A stretch of DNA of 64,000 bases. Origin: Robertmurraya siralis (GTDB taxonomy: Bacteria; Bacillota; Bacilli; Bacillales; Cytobacillaceae). A model generated the notes under the pieces. It did no database searches. It had not been told where the DNA came from and worked only from the letters and a program-made list of their open reading frames with translations. Where the stretch lies: contig NZ_SWLZ01000008.1 in the NCBI RefSeq assembly GCF_005502275.1, positions 99,690 to 163,689 on the forward strand. The letters are read 5' to 3'. Of the stretch, positions 24,897-34,590 are shown piece after piece. Numbering within the stretch: position 1 is the stretch's first letter; each line of letters begins with the position of its first letter. Made by a program: the position numbers and the translations under genes.

Positions 24897-26618
24897 ATGA
24901 AGTTATTGTTTAAATTTATTCAACCATATAAATTAGCGATGTTGATTGCCCTTTTTTTTACTATCCTGGAGCTTGCGGTAGAATTGTACCAGCCAGTTAT
25001 TATGGCCATTATCATTGATGATGGAATTGTCGCTGGGGACCTCAGCATCGTCTATTTATGGGGAAGTGTGTTGCTTGGTACCTCTTTGCTAGCCTTTATT
25101 GGCGGAATCATTAATTCTTTTTATGCGGCGCAGGTCAGTCAAGGAGTGGGATATGGTATACGTAAGGAGCTTTTTCAAAAGGTGCAGGAATTTGCGTTTC
25201 AGCAATTTCAAAAATTCCCAACGTCTTCATTGATTACAAGATTAACGAATGATGTTACGCAAATTCAAAACTTTATTTTTATGGGTCTAAGAATTGCGCT
25301 GAGAGCTCCTTTGTTTATCATCGGCGGAATCATTATGGCTTATATGGTGAATGTAAAGCTTGCTCATATTTTGCTAATAACTGTACCGGTTTTGTTGTTG
25401 ATTACGCTTTGGTTGTTGAAAAAGGGTGTTGTGCTATTTCAACGTGTTCAAAGGAAACTAGATTCATTGAATCGTGTCATTCGTGAGAATTTATTAGGGA
25501 TTCGTCTAGTAAAAGCGTTTACTAGAGAAACATATGAAGAGAAGCGCTTCAAGGAAGTGAATTCCTCTTTAATGGGGGACAATAAAAAAGCATTGCGGAT
25601 AATGGAGCTAACGATGCCGATTTTGATGCTGGGAATGAATGGGGCGATGCTTCTCATGCTCTGGCTTGGTCATAAGGAGCTGGGGATTGGTACTGCACAA
25701 GCAGGGGAAATAGTTGCCATTATTAATTATGCTACACGAATTATGTTTTCCTTTACGGTATTTTCCTTTTTAATGATGAATTATTCTCGGGCGAAAGCTT
25801 CCTCGTCAAGGATTACGGATGTTCTTGAGGAAGAAACAGAGGAAGGGAAGCATCAGTCTGCTGTTTGTGAAAAGATCGCCGGCGAGATTGACTTTGATAA
25901 CGTCTCTTTTCGCTATGGAGATGACTTGGTGTTAAAGGGGCTTTCTTTTTCCGTCAAAGCTGGAGAAACAATTGGAATTCTCGGCGAAACAGGATCTGGG
26001 AAATCGTCGCTGTTTCAGTTGATTCCAAGATTATATGAGGTAACATCAGGAAGAATTTATATAGATCAAAAAAATATAAAATTGCGGAATGTGGAAAATC
26101 TTCGTCAACAAATTGGTTTAGTTCCGCAAGAAGCCCATTTGTTTTCTGGAACGATCAAGGAGAATATTCTGTGGGGAAAAGAGGATGCTAGTTTAGAAGA
26201 AGTGATGGAGGCAGCGAAACAGGCGGAAATTCACGAATTTATTATGAAGTTGCCAGATGGTTATGATACTCTTATCGGTCAGCGAGGAGTTAATTTTTCC
26301 GGTGGGCAGAAACAGAGGCTTTCGATCGCGAGAGCCCTTGTTAGAAAACCTAGCATATTGTTGTTAGATGATAGTACAAGCGCGTTGGATGCGCGCACGG
26401 AAGCGAGCATTCTTAGTACGTTAAAAAAACAGTCCTGTACTATTCTGCTTATAGCTCAAAAAGTTAGTTCCGTAAAGGAAGCGGATTCGATTCTTCTTAT
26501 TCATGAAGGTGAGCTTGTGGCAAAGGGAAGCCATCACGATCTTTTAAGAGAAAACAGCTATTATCAAAAGATTTATTCATCACAGTCAGAGGGAAAGGAG
26601 GCTGGTTGTGTTGGGTAA
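24897..26618 (+). CDS. ABC exporter half-transporter, degenerate ATP site subunit (YfiB-like)
   Basis: 573-residue type IV ABC exporter: six membrane segments (about 10-305), then a nucleotide-binding domain. Walker A is GETGSGKSS and the signature VNFSGGQKQ is normal, but Walker B reads LLLDDSTSALD with Asp instead of the catalytic Glu, and the H-loop is IAQKVS with Gln instead of His. This is the degenerate partner of a heterodimer. The pair resembles B. subtilis YfiB/YfiC in length and order. ATG 24897 follows ACGGGGGAAG; it overlaps the next gene by 11 bases. Substrate unknown, probably drug or lipid. Confidence 0.9.
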   Translation: MKLLFKFIQPYKLAMLIALFFTILELAVELYQPVIMAIIIDDGIVAGDLSIVYLWGSVLLGTSLLAFIGGIINSFYAAQVSQGVGYGIRKELFQKVQEFAFQQFQKFPTSSLITRLTNDVTQIQNFIFMGLRIALRAPLFIIGGIIMAYMVNVKLAHILLITVPVLLLITLWLLKKGVVLFQRVQRKLDSLNRVIRENLLGIRLVKAFTRETYEEKRFKEVNSSLMGDNKKALRIMELTMPILMLGMNGAMLLMLWLGHKELGIGTAQAGEIVAIINYATRIMFSFTVFSFLMMNYSRAKASSSRITDVLEEETEEGKHQSAVCEKIAGEIDFDNVSFRYGDDLVLKGLSFSVKAGETIGILGETGSGKSSLFQLIPRLYEVTSGRIYIDQKNIKLRNVENLRQQIGLVPQEAHLFSGTIKENILWGKEDASLEEVMEAAKQAEIHEFIMKLPDGYDTLIGQRGVNFSGGQKQRLSIARALVRKPSILLLDDSTSALDARTEASILSTLKKQSCTILLIAQKVSSVKEADSILLIHEGELVAKGSHHDLLRENSYYQKIYSSQSEGKEAGCVG

Positions 26619-28365
26619 AAAAGCTCATAATATGAACGGTACTTTACGAAGAATGTGGCGTTATTTTGCAAAGGAAAAGGGTCTCTTTCTTCTTGTTTTG
26701 ACAATGATAATGATTAGTTCTGTTCTTTCCTTAGCAGGTCCTTATTTAATGGGACTTGCTGTAGATGGTGTTCTCGCGGGTTGGACTGGAAGTGAGTTGC
26801 TGCATATGCTCATCTGGCTAATGCTTGTCTATCTCCTTCAGTCTGTTGCTGTCTTTTTCCAAAACTATTGGATGATTGGCATAGCTCAAAATGTCGTTTT
26901 CTTTATGAGAAATCAATTATTTGCCCATCTCCAAAGACTGCCGCTTTCTTTCTTTCAAAAGCGTCAGCATGGAGAATTGATGAGCCGCTTAACAAATGAT
27001 ATGGAGAATGTCAGCAGAACGCTTAACGGTGCTGTTATTCAAGTAGTGACAAGTACATTAACGTTAATGGGAACGATCGTAATGATGCTATGGCTAAGTC
27101 CCTTATTAACGGTGTTAACTTTGCTGATTGTCCCGGTGTTATTTGCTGGAATGAAATGGATTACAAAACGAACAGGGAGATATTTCAAGGCTCAGCAAAG
27201 AAATATTGGAGATATGAACGGTTTTATTGAAGAAACGATCTCTGGTCAAAAAATAATAAAGATGTATTCTCAGGAGAGAAGGGTCATTGCTGAATTTGAG
27301 AGCAAAAATGAGGCTCTTCGAATGTCCAGCTATTGGGCGCAAGCTTATTCGGGCTTCATCCCAAAGCTGATGAACATGCTAAATAATATCAGCTTTACGA
27401 TCATTGTTGGAATCGGAGGGATTTTAGCGCTAAAAGGGGCGGTTTCGATCGGGGTGATCGTCACTTTTACGACGTACTCGAGACAATTTACTCGCCCTTT
27501 AAACGATTTGGCGAATCAATTTAATATGATTCTTTCTGCTGTTGCGGGAGCGGAACGGGTTTTTCAAATTATGGATGAAGAGAGTGAAGAAAAAAATGAA
27601 CAACGGGCAAAATCAATTTCTACTTTAACAGGAGATATCGTTTTTGATCAGGTCTCTTTTTCCTATGAGAATGAAGTAGCCACACTGAATAGCGTTTCAT
27701 TCCATGTTTATCCAGGGCAAATGGTGGCCCTCGTTGGTCCAACTGGTGCAGGGAAAACAACCGTTCTTTCTTTATTGTCTCGTTTTTATGATGCTGATGA
27801 AGGAACGATATATGTCGATGGCACGGACATTAAAAATATCACAAGAAAAAGTTTGCGAAGACATATGGCTTTCGTTCTTCAGGATTCTGTCCTGTTTCGG
27901 ACAACTGTGAGAGAGAATATCCGTTATGGGAAGCTTGATGCAACGGATGAGGAGGTAGAAGAGGCAGCGAAGCAGGCCAATGCCCATGATTTCATCATGA
28001 AGCTTTCGAAAGGTTATGATACGGTATTAACTTCAGAAGGAAGCGATTTAAGCCAGGGGCAAAAGCAGCTCCTTTCAATTGCAAGAGCGATGCTTGCCGA
28101 CCCTCGTCTCCTTATTCTTGATGAAGCAACAAGCAGCATTGATACAATTACGGAAATGAAAATTTCAGAAGCCTTGAGCAAGCTTATGCGGGGAAGAACT
28201 ACATTTGTCATTGCGCATCGCTTAAATACGATCCAACATGCCGATTTAATTCTTGTATTAAAAGCTGGCATGGTGATTGAAAAAGGAACAGATCAGGAGC
28301 TTATGAAGCAAAATGGCTTCTATGCTGATTTGGTGCAAACGCAGCGGCAAAAAGGAGTTATGTAG
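26608..28365 (+). CDS. ABC exporter half-transporter, catalytic subunit (YfiC-like)
   Basis: 585-residue partner of the preceding gene. Six membrane segments, then a nucleotide-binding domain with Walker A GPTGAGKTT, canonical Walker B LLILDEATSSID and H-loop VIAHRLNT. The signature is altered to SDLSQGQKQ (Gln for the first Gly of LSGGQ). In the dimer this signature faces the degenerate Walker site of the first subunit, so one of the two ATP sites should be inactive and the other active. GTG 26608 lies 6 bases after AAAGGAGG and inside the end of the first gene. Confidence 0.9.
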   Translation: MLGKKAHNMNGTLRRMWRYFAKEKGLFLLVLTMIMISSVLSLAGPYLMGLAVDGVLAGWTGSELLHMLIWLMLVYLLQSVAVFFQNYWMIGIAQNVVFFMRNQLFAHLQRLPLSFFQKRQHGELMSRLTNDMENVSRTLNGAVIQVVTSTLTLMGTIVMMLWLSPLLTVLTLLIVPVLFAGMKWITKRTGRYFKAQQRNIGDMNGFIEETISGQKIIKMYSQERRVIAEFESKNEALRMSSYWAQAYSGFIPKLMNMLNNISFTIIVGIGGILALKGAVSIGVIVTFTTYSRQFTRPLNDLANQFNMILSAVAGAERVFQIMDEESEEKNEQRAKSISTLTGDIVFDQVSFSYENEVATLNSVSFHVYPGQMVALVGPTGAGKTTVLSLLSRFYDADEGTIYVDGTDIKNITRKSLRRHMAFVLQDSVLFRTTVRENIRYGKLDATDEEVEEAAKQANAHDFIMKLSKGYDTVLTSEGSDLSQGQKQLLSIARAMLADPRLLILDEATSSIDTITEMKISEALSKLMRGRTTFVIAHRLNTIQHADLILVLKAGMVIEKGTDQELMKQNGFYADLVQTQRQKGVM

Positions 28366-28430
28366 GTAGACATATTCAATCTTCTCTCGGGGAAGCTATA
28401 AAGTAACCTTGTCCGAAAGGAGATTTTTTC

Positions 28431-29327
28431 TTGAGATATGATTGTGTCATTATCGGTGGAGGAATTGCAGGCTTGCAGGCAGCGATACAATTGGGAAGAT
28501 ACCGGCATCATGTGCTGGTCATTGATGCTGGGGTTGGCCGTTCTACATTATGTAGAAGGTATCATAATCTATTAGGATACCCAGATGGCGTAAGCGGAGA
28601 GCATCTGCGTAAGGTCGGAAGGAAACAAGCTGAAGGTTTGGGAGTACAGTTTGTCCTTGGTAAAGTAGAGGCAGTGAGTAAGAAAGAAGAAGTTTTCGAT
28701 ATTCGAACTGAAAATGGCGATAGCTTCCTTGGAAAAAGGCTTTTGCTTGCCACTGGTGTGATGGATCGACTGCCACCCTTGCCTTCGTTAATTCCATGTC
28801 TTGGTTCAAGTGTTTACGTATGCCCGGATTGTGACGGCTATGAAATAAAGGATCAGATCGCGCTCGTGCTTGGTTCTGGAAATGTTGGCGCTAATATGGC
28901 CTTAACATTATCTTATTGGACGAAACAGTTAAGCTATATTAATCATGAACAAAGACCGGTAGAGGGTAAGCTTCTTCAAAAGCTTCAGGAGGAAGAAATT
29001 GATTATTATGCAAGCCCGATTGTGGAATGTTTGGTAGAGGGGGAGCAATTTCAAGGAGTTGTATTGCAAAATGGAGTTAAGCTGACAGCTAATCATGGGT
29101 TCATTGCTTTTGGAGCGAATGAAGTGAAATCTCAGCTAGCAAAGCAGCTTGGTGTAGAATTATTAGAGAACAAACATATTGTGGTTGATCCGCGTACGAA
29201 AATGAGCAATGTTAAACATGTATGGGCGGCTGGTGATGTTGTCGCACACTCCGAGCAAGTAACGATTGCGTTAGGGGAGGGCTCGCAGGCGGCAATATGG
29301 ATTCATAAGTCGCTGTTGGAAGCTTGA
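28431..29327 (+). CDS. Thioredoxin-reductase-like FAD/NAD(P) oxidoreductase
   Basis: 298-residue flavoprotein. FAD motif GGGIAGLQAA at about 8-17, redox-active pair CPDC in YVCPDCDGYEIKD near 133-136, NAD(P) motif GSGNVGANMAL near 150, and the second FAD motif VWAAGDVV near 265. The domain order is that of TrxB, but the CPDC pair differs from TrxB CATC, so the partner may be a different thiol protein. The TTG start follows AAAGGAG by 7 bases. It comes 66 bases after the ABC exporter pair on the same strand. Confidence 0.85.
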   Translation: MRYDCVIIGGGIAGLQAAIQLGRYRHHVLVIDAGVGRSTLCRRYHNLLGYPDGVSGEHLRKVGRKQAEGLGVQFVLGKVEAVSKKEEVFDIRTENGDSFLGKRLLLATGVMDRLPPLPSLIPCLGSSVYVCPDCDGYEIKDQIALVLGSGNVGANMALTLSYWTKQLSYINHEQRPVEGKLLQKLQEEEIDYYASPIVECLVEGEQFQGVVLQNGVKLTANHGFIAFGANEVKSQLAKQLGVELLENKHIVVDPRTKMSNVKHVWAAGDVVAHSEQVTIALGEGSQAAIWIHKSLLEA

Positions 29328-29365
29328 GATGACAGAAGCAAATGGGAGAAAAGAAGGTTATAGCA

Positions 29366-29845
29366 GTGAAGGTAAATAAAACGAATGCCATGCGGATATT
29401 AGATAAGAAAAAAATTGCATATGAGCTTTTGACCTATGAGAACAAAGATGGGAAAATAGATGGCATTTCCGTTGCCGGAAAGATTGGCAAAGAGCCAGCA
29501 AGCGTTTTTAAAACATTGGTCACCCAAGGAGCAAGCAAGGAAATCTATATCTTTATCATTCCTGTAGCAGAGGAACTTGATTTAAAAAAAGCTGCCAAGG
29601 CAACGGGAGAGAAAAGGGTTGAAATGATTGCCGTGAAGGATATTCAAAAATGGACAGGGTATATTAGAGGCGGCTGTTCGCCAGTAGGGATGAAAAAAAC
29701 GTATCCAACCTTTATTCACGAAAGTGCGTCTACACTTGAAACGATCGTTGTGAGTGCTGGGAAAATTGGTATCCAGATGGAACTGAAAGCAAGTGATTTA
29801 CAATTGATAACAGGGGCGAAGCTAGCTCCGCTCATTAAAGAATAA
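29366..29845 (+). CDS. Cys-tRNA(Pro)/aminoacyl-tRNA deacylase, YbaK/EbsC family
   Basis: About 160 residues of the YbaK fold, which in known members removes cysteine from mischarged tRNA-Pro in trans. Family signs: KTNAMRILDKKKIAYELLTY at the start, VFKTLVTQG, and the RGGCSPVGMKK loop with the conserved Gly-Cys-Ser-Pro. I chose GTG 29366, eight bases after AGAAGG; ATG 29342 is in frame and adds eight residues, with a poorer ribosome site. Confidence 0.85.
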   Translation: MKVNKTNAMRILDKKKIAYELLTYENKDGKIDGISVAGKIGKEPASVFKTLVTQGASKEIYIFIIPVAEELDLKKAAKATGEKRVEMIAVKDIQKWTGYIRGGCSPVGMKKTYPTFIHESASTLETIVVSAGKIGIQMELKASDLQLITGAKLAPLIKE

Positions 29846-29922
29846 AGCTTTGAGATAGGCACTCACCCATTATTTTGCTTTTGCATATAAATATCCTGAA
29901 GAAATCAAAAGGATGTGTTTAT

Positions 29923-31014
29923 GTGGCTGGGAAGATCAAACATTACTTCGCAGGTGGAAATACGGCTCGCGGATTTTTCAGCTTATTTGAGGAGTGCCTG
30001 GCAGGGCTAGAGAGAGTATTTATTTTAAAAGGTGGTCCAGGTACTGGAAAATCAACATTAATGAAAAACATTGGAGCTAAATGGCTAGAAAAGGGGTTTG
30101 ATCTAGAATTTCTGCATTGTTCCTCTGATCCTCATTCAATTGATGGTGTAATCATTCGAGAGCTTAAAATAGGAGTTGTCGATGGAACGGCTCCCCACAT
30201 CATTGAACCGAAAGTGCCGGGTGTCGTTGAAGAATACGTCAATCTTGGTGAGGCGTGGGATTCAGAAAGGCTAGCTTTAAAGAAAGAGAGAATCGTCGAT
30301 CTCAACAGTAGGATTCAATTAGCTTTCCGTTCTGCTTATGAAACGTTTGAAGAAGCGTTAAAAATTCATGATGACTGGGAGAAAATTTATATTAGCAACA
30401 TGGATTTTGAAAAGGCTAACAAACTAACTGACAAGCTGGCAGACTTATTTTTTAACGATGCGGCGTTAAATAAACACTCCGATGTGAAGCATCGTTTCCT
30501 AGGCGCAGCTACCCCTGAAGGAGCCGTGGATTTTGTTCCAAATCTGACTGAGGATATTGCCCGCCGTTTTTTTATAAAAGGGCGACCTGGTTCTGGGAAA
30601 TCAACCATGTTAAAGAAATTAGCAGCGGAAGCAGAGTCAAAAGGCATTGATGTGGAGATTTATCATTGCGGTTTTGATCCACATAGTCTTGATATGTTAA
30701 TTTTTCGCGAGCTTGGGATTGCCATCTTTGACAGTACGGCACCCCATGAATATTTCCCATCCCGTGAAGGGGATGAAATTATTGATTTATATGGGACGAT
30801 AATCGAGATGGGAACAGATGAAATTTTTGCTGAAAAAATTAAGCATTATTCGCAAAGCTATCAAGAGAAGATGAAGCAGGCGATTTCTTATTTAGCTCAA
30901 GCTAAGGGATTAAGAGATGAACTGGAGAGCATTTATATAGCTGCTATGGACTTTGCGATCGTCGACACTTACAAAGACAGGATCAATGCGGAAATCAAGA
31001 GGATTGTAAAATAA
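29923..31014 (+). CDS. Double P-loop ATPase (PRK06851-like)
   Basis: 363 residues made of two similar halves. Each half has a P-loop (FILKGGPGTGKSTLMKNIG near 24 and FFIKGRPGSGKSTMLKKLA near 210), then E(F/I)xHCxxDPHSxDxxIxRELxI and DxTAPH. Thus the protein is an internal tandem duplication of a small ATPase. The conserved HCSSDPHS/HCGFDPHS motif between Walker A and the DGTAPH motif is not from a family whose job I know; similar proteins in Bacillus are annotated only as ATPases. GTG 29923 follows AAAAGGATG. A terminator follows. Confidence 0.8.
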   Translation: MAGKIKHYFAGGNTARGFFSLFEECLAGLERVFILKGGPGTGKSTLMKNIGAKWLEKGFDLEFLHCSSDPHSIDGVIIRELKIGVVDGTAPHIIEPKVPGVVEEYVNLGEAWDSERLALKKERIVDLNSRIQLAFRSAYETFEEALKIHDDWEKIYISNMDFEKANKLTDKLADLFFNDAALNKHSDVKHRFLGAATPEGAVDFVPNLTEDIARRFFIKGRPGSGKSTMLKKLAAEAESKGIDVEIYHCGFDPHSLDMLIFRELGIAIFDSTAPHEYFPSREGDEIIDLYGTIIEMGTDEIFAEKIKHYSQSYQEKMKQAISYLAQAKGLRDELESIYIAAMDFAIVDTYKDRINAEIKRIVK

Positions 31015-31078
31015 AGGTAATTCAATCAGCCTGAAGGTAACTGCCGTCTAATATTTTTGAGCTTTGTCTTCACTCTGG

Positions 31079-31110
31079 AATGGCTATCTCATGATGGATA
31101 GCCATTTTTT
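31079..31110 (+). terminator. Terminator after the double P-loop ATPase
   Basis: AATGGCTATC and GATAGCCATT form a 10-bp stem with a short loop and end in TTTTT. Confidence 0.85.
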
Positions 31111-31172
31111 ATATGAATATGTTAGAATATGAAATAGTCTTAAAAATCAAAATTATTTACGGGGTGCAGGGA

Positions 31173-31976
31173 ATGAGCAGTTGGAGTATGTATTGGACAT
31201 TTACAAAAAAGGCTTTTCTTCGCTCATCAGTTTATCGTTTTGAGGTTTGGTCACGGACAGGCTCCAATATTATATTTTTATTAATGTGGGGCTCGATTTG
31301 GACAGCTCTTTATGCGGGACGGGATGAGGCTGGTGGAGTCACCTTTACAGCGATGCTAACTTACATAGTGGTGAGTCAATTTTTAGATGGAGTGAATGAG
31401 GCTGGGACTCCGTTATGGGAGATTCAAGAAAAGGTAAGAACGGGAGATATTTCATTGGAATTAATGAGGCCGTTTGATGTGCCATTAAGGTATTTATTTG
31501 CCGATTTTGGTAGTGTCGCCTTTTATATGATCACCGCGTTATTGCCATTATATCTTGTCATTTTTTACTTTTTAGACTTAGCTTTGCCGACCAATTGGCT
31601 GACTTGGGTCTACTTTATCATTTCTGCATGTATCGGCTTTTTAATTCGCTACTGTGTAGAAATGACATTCGGATTGTTAACCTTTTTTCTAGTGGAAACA
31701 GGAGGAATAGAAGATATCTTTTATTTTGCGATGTCCTTGCTTTCTGGTTCAGTTATTCCTCTTTGGTTTTTCCCAAGCTGGCTGGAAACAATCGCTGTTT
31801 ATTTGCCCTTCCAAGCCATTTTCTTTATGCCGATTTCGATTTTTATCGGGGAGACGACTGGGGGAGAGGTTTTCACCTCTTTAGGGCTTCAATTATTTTG
31901 GTTATTCGTATGTTACCTTGTTTTAAGAATGGTCTGGAATCGGGCATCCCATAAAGTGGTTGTTCAAGGAGGATAA
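31173..31976 (+). CDS. ABC-2-type permease, subunit 1
   Basis: 267-residue membrane protein with six predicted membrane segments of the ABC-2 family 6 type (antibiotic/daunorubicin-class exporters). It starts MSSWSMYWTFTKKAFLRSSV with the aromatic-rich first helix usual in this family. ATG 31173 follows GGGGTG; the longer frame back to 31113 overlaps the terminator region. First of permease-permease-ATPase, with five bases between genes 1 and 2. Confidence 0.85.
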   Translation: MSSWSMYWTFTKKAFLRSSVYRFEVWSRTGSNIIFLLMWGSIWTALYAGRDEAGGVTFTAMLTYIVVSQFLDGVNEAGTPLWEIQEKVRTGDISLELMRPFDVPLRYLFADFGSVAFYMITALLPLYLVIFYFLDLALPTNWLTWVYFIISACIGFLIRYCVEMTFGLLTFFLVETGGIEDIFYFAMSLLSGSVIPLWFFPSWLETIAVYLPFQAIFFMPISIFIGETTGGEVFTSLGLQLFWLFVCYLVLRMVWNRASHKVVVQGG

Positions 31977-31980
31977 AGAG

Positions 31981-32787
31981 ATGACAATCGCAAAATATAT
32001 AAAACTTTATTTTAAACTTGTCTCCGCGGGGATTAGAGCCCAGCTTCAGTATCGCTTTGCCTTCGTGATGCGGATCATCGGGATGATTACGGCCTATACA
32101 GGAACGGCTGTCACGATGTGGGTCATGCTCTATCAATTTCAAACATTAGGAGATTGGAACTTTTTTGAGATGCTTTTTTTATTCGCGTTGTCCATTCTCT
32201 CATGGGGATTTTGCATCATCCTTTTTTTTCATTTTCGCAGTCTTGATACATATATTTTGAATGGCACATTTGACCGCTTTCTTGTCCGACCGCTTAATCC
32301 ATTCTTTCATTTTATGGCGATGAAATTTGATATTGCCTCATTCGGGCAGTTTCTGTTTAGTATCGTTGTGTTCGTGATTGTCAGCTTTCAGCTACAGCTT
32401 GAATGGACTTTGGGCAAGTTGCTTTTTTTACTCGGGGCGATCGTTGGCGGTGTGTTGATTCAAGGGGGACTCCTTGTCATCATTTCGGCATTTGCATTTT
32501 GGACGACGAAGTCGGAGCAATTTTATTGGGTTGCCATGTTTCCGGCGCGAAATTTAACCTATTATCCATTGGCCATATATCCAAAGTTTATCCAATGGAT
32601 AACAGCATTTGTCATTCCGTTTGGCTTTGTAAATTACTTTCCGACAACGGTTATTTTAAATAAGGAAACTCCTTATTTCCCAGATTACATGGGCTATTTT
32701 TCCCCGCTTGTCGGTGTGCTGTTCTTTGGTCTTGCCTATTTTATTTGGATGTTAGGATTAAGCAGATATAAGAGTACTGGCTCATAG
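31981..32787 (+). CDS. ABC-2-type permease, subunit 2
   Basis: 268-residue membrane protein, paralogous in length and topology to subunit 1. The segment SLDTYILNGTFDRFLVRPLN parallels the SLELMRPFDVPLRYL region of subunit 1, the conserved cytoplasmic loop of family-6 ABC-2 permeases. ATG 31981 follows AAGGAGG by 8 bases. The two permeases should pair with the ATPase encoded next. Confidence 0.87.
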   Translation: MTIAKYIKLYFKLVSAGIRAQLQYRFAFVMRIIGMITAYTGTAVTMWVMLYQFQTLGDWNFFEMLFLFALSILSWGFCIILFFHFRSLDTYILNGTFDRFLVRPLNPFFHFMAMKFDIASFGQFLFSIVVFVIVSFQLQLEWTLGKLLFLLGAIVGGVLIQGGLLVIISAFAFWTTKSEQFYWVAMFPARNLTYYPLAIYPKFIQWITAFVIPFGFVNYFPTTVILNKETPYFPDYMGYFSPLVGVLFFGLAYFIWMLGLSRYKSTGS

Positions 32788-32801
32788 AAGGACGTGAGAA
32801 G

Positions 32802-33806
32802 ATGTCAATTATTGAAGTGAACAACCTGCAAAAGGAATTTATGATTGCCAAGCGTGAAACGGGGCTAGTTGGTGCGTTAAAGAGCTTGGTTAAAAGGGAA
32901 TTTGTAAAAAAAGAAGCGGTAAAAGATATCAGCTTTTCGATTGAAAAGGGGGAAATGGTCGGTTATATCGGGCCAAATGGAGCAGGCAAGTCAACAACGA
33001 TTAAAATGCTTACGGGAATATTGGTACCATCTGCTGGGCAAGTGACTGTGAACGGAATCGTTCCGTATGAAAATCGCCAAGAAAATGCGAAAAGCATCGG
33101 TGTTGTCTTTGGCCAGCGGACTCAGCTATGGTGGGATCTTCCAACGATTGAATCATTTGAGCTTTTGAAGGCCATTTATCGGGTAACGGATCAACGGTAT
33201 AAGGAAAATATGAGTATCTTTCAAGAGATTCTGGGTCTTGATGAATTTATCAATACACCTGTACGGCAATTGTCACTGGGTCAAAGAATGCGAGCGGATA
33301 TTGCCGCGTCCTTACTTCATGATCCTCCCATTCTATTTTTGGATGAGCCAACGATCGGCCTCGATGTTGTGGCCAAAGAGAAGATGAGGACGTTTATTCA
33401 GGAGATTAATAAGGAAAAGGAAGTGACGGTTATCTTAACAACTCATGATATGGAGGACATCGAAAAGCTTTGTCAACGAATGGTTCTGATTGATCATGGG
33501 CAAAAGGTATACGATGGGGACATACTTGCGGTAAAAGAACGGTTTGGAAAAATGAGAACACTTGTCGTCGATTTAGAGGATGCAAATAGTTCCTTTCATA
33601 TTAAAGGCGGGGAGCTATGTAAGCAGGAGGGCAATCGTTATTGGCTTCGCTTTAATCGAAATGAAGTCTCCGCATCTGACTTGATTACACAAATCTCGCA
33701 AACGCATAATATTAAAGATTTAACGGTAGAAGAACCAGATATAGAATCGATTATTAGTCGAATTTATCAGGAGGGCTTTATCGAAAAGCAAACCGTGAAA
33801 GGATAA
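32802..33806 (+). CDS. ABC exporter ATP-binding subunit
   Basis: 334-residue ATPase. Walker A GPNGAGKSTT near 61, signature LSLGQRMRADIA, Walker B ILFLDEPTIGLD and H-loop TTHDMEDIE, then a C-terminal extension of about 95 residues as in NatA/DrrA-type subunits that serve ABC-2 permeases. The N-terminal insert KSLVKREFVKKEAVKDI before the first strand is typical of this subclass. It follows its permeases by 14 bases and is closed by a terminator. Confidence 0.9.
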   Translation: MSIIEVNNLQKEFMIAKRETGLVGALKSLVKREFVKKEAVKDISFSIEKGEMVGYIGPNGAGKSTTIKMLTGILVPSAGQVTVNGIVPYENRQENAKSIGVVFGQRTQLWWDLPTIESFELLKAIYRVTDQRYKENMSIFQEILGLDEFINTPVRQLSLGQRMRADIAASLLHDPPILFLDEPTIGLDVVAKEKMRTFIQEINKEKEVTVILTTHDMEDIEKLCQRMVLIDHGQKVYDGDILAVKERFGKMRTLVVDLEDANSSFHIKGGELCKQEGNRYWLRFNRNEVSASDLITQISQTHNIKDLTVEEPDIESIISRIYQEGFIEKQTVKG

Positions 33807-33814
33807 TAGCATGC

Positions 33815-33844
33815 ATGCCTGGCGATAGTAAATGCGCCAGGCAT
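33815..33844. terminator. Hairpin between converging ABC and CPBP genes
   Basis: ATGCCTGGCG and CGCCAGGCAT form a perfect 10-bp stem with a 10-base loop, followed by TTTCAG on the plus strand. Confidence 0.7.
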
Positions 33845-33855
33845 TTCAGTGGTGA

Positions 33856-34590
33856 TTAGTTAATGGGTTTAGGTCTGTCTCCTAATTTTGCTACGTAGTC
33901 GATCAAGAAATGAAGGAGCATAAGTGGCAGTATGGAGCCAATTCCTATATAAAGAATTGAAAAAAAGACACCTACCATTGTGGTTTGCAACACTCCTCTA
34001 ACACCTTGATAGGTATGTGCTAAACCAAATAATAATGAAGATAATAATAGGACGAACCAAATCGAAAAATCAGGAAATAAATAAGAGAAAGCAAAGATTA
34101 AAAAGCCTCTATATATTACTTCTTCAGTAATTCCTGCAGTTAATGAAACATAATTCCATCTCTTTTTCTCTTTACTCGTAATGGGCAAAATCTCTGAAAA
34201 ACCGACATTATCCCATTCTTTTTGTTTTGCTTCTTCTAATTTAGCTCTAATCTTTTCACTTAATTGATAACCGATAGAATAATATAGGAGTCCGATCAAA
34301 TAGAGTATTGCTAAGACAAATACAGAATAGGTGATGAATGGTCCTAAGCTGTCCGTGTTAATGGTTGGAAAAGATAACCCGATATCTTGAAAAGATAATT
34401 CTGTAAACAGAGCTAGCAGTACTATGAAAATTGTAGGAATCCAAAGACCAAGCATGGTCTGCTGATAAAACTTCAACCTTACACGTTGATTTTCTCTGAC
34501 GTCAAGTATAAATTTTTTGAAAGCAAAATAGCCGATAATGGGCTCATAAAGGATTGCAAAGAGGATAAGCAACCAATAGTTAAATTCCAT
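33856..34590 (-). CDS. CPBP-family intramembrane metalloprotease
   Basis: 244-residue membrane protein with about seven membrane segments. The CPBP (Abi/CaaX protease) motifs are present: Glu-Glu in GITEEVIYRGFLIF near 158 and FGLAHTYQG near 198, supplying the metal-binding Glu and His. Its ATG overlaps the stop of the bmrA-like gene (TGATG), so it is the third gene of merR-bmrA-CPBP. Such proteases act in bacteriocin immunity, maturation or membrane protein turnover; here a role with the exporter is an inference. Confidence 0.85.
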   Translation of the reverse strand: MEFNYWLLILFAILYEPIIGYFAFKKFILDVRENQRVRLKFYQQTMLGLWIPTIFIVLLALFTELSFQDIGLSFPTINTDSLGPFITYSVFVLAILYLIGLLYYSIGYQLSEKIRAKLEEAKQKEWDNVGFSEILPITSKEKKRWNYVSLTAGITEEVIYRGFLIFAFSYLFPDFSIWFVLLLSSLLFGLAHTYQGVRGVLQTTMVGVFFSILYIGIGSILPLMLLHFLIDYVAKLGDRPKPIN

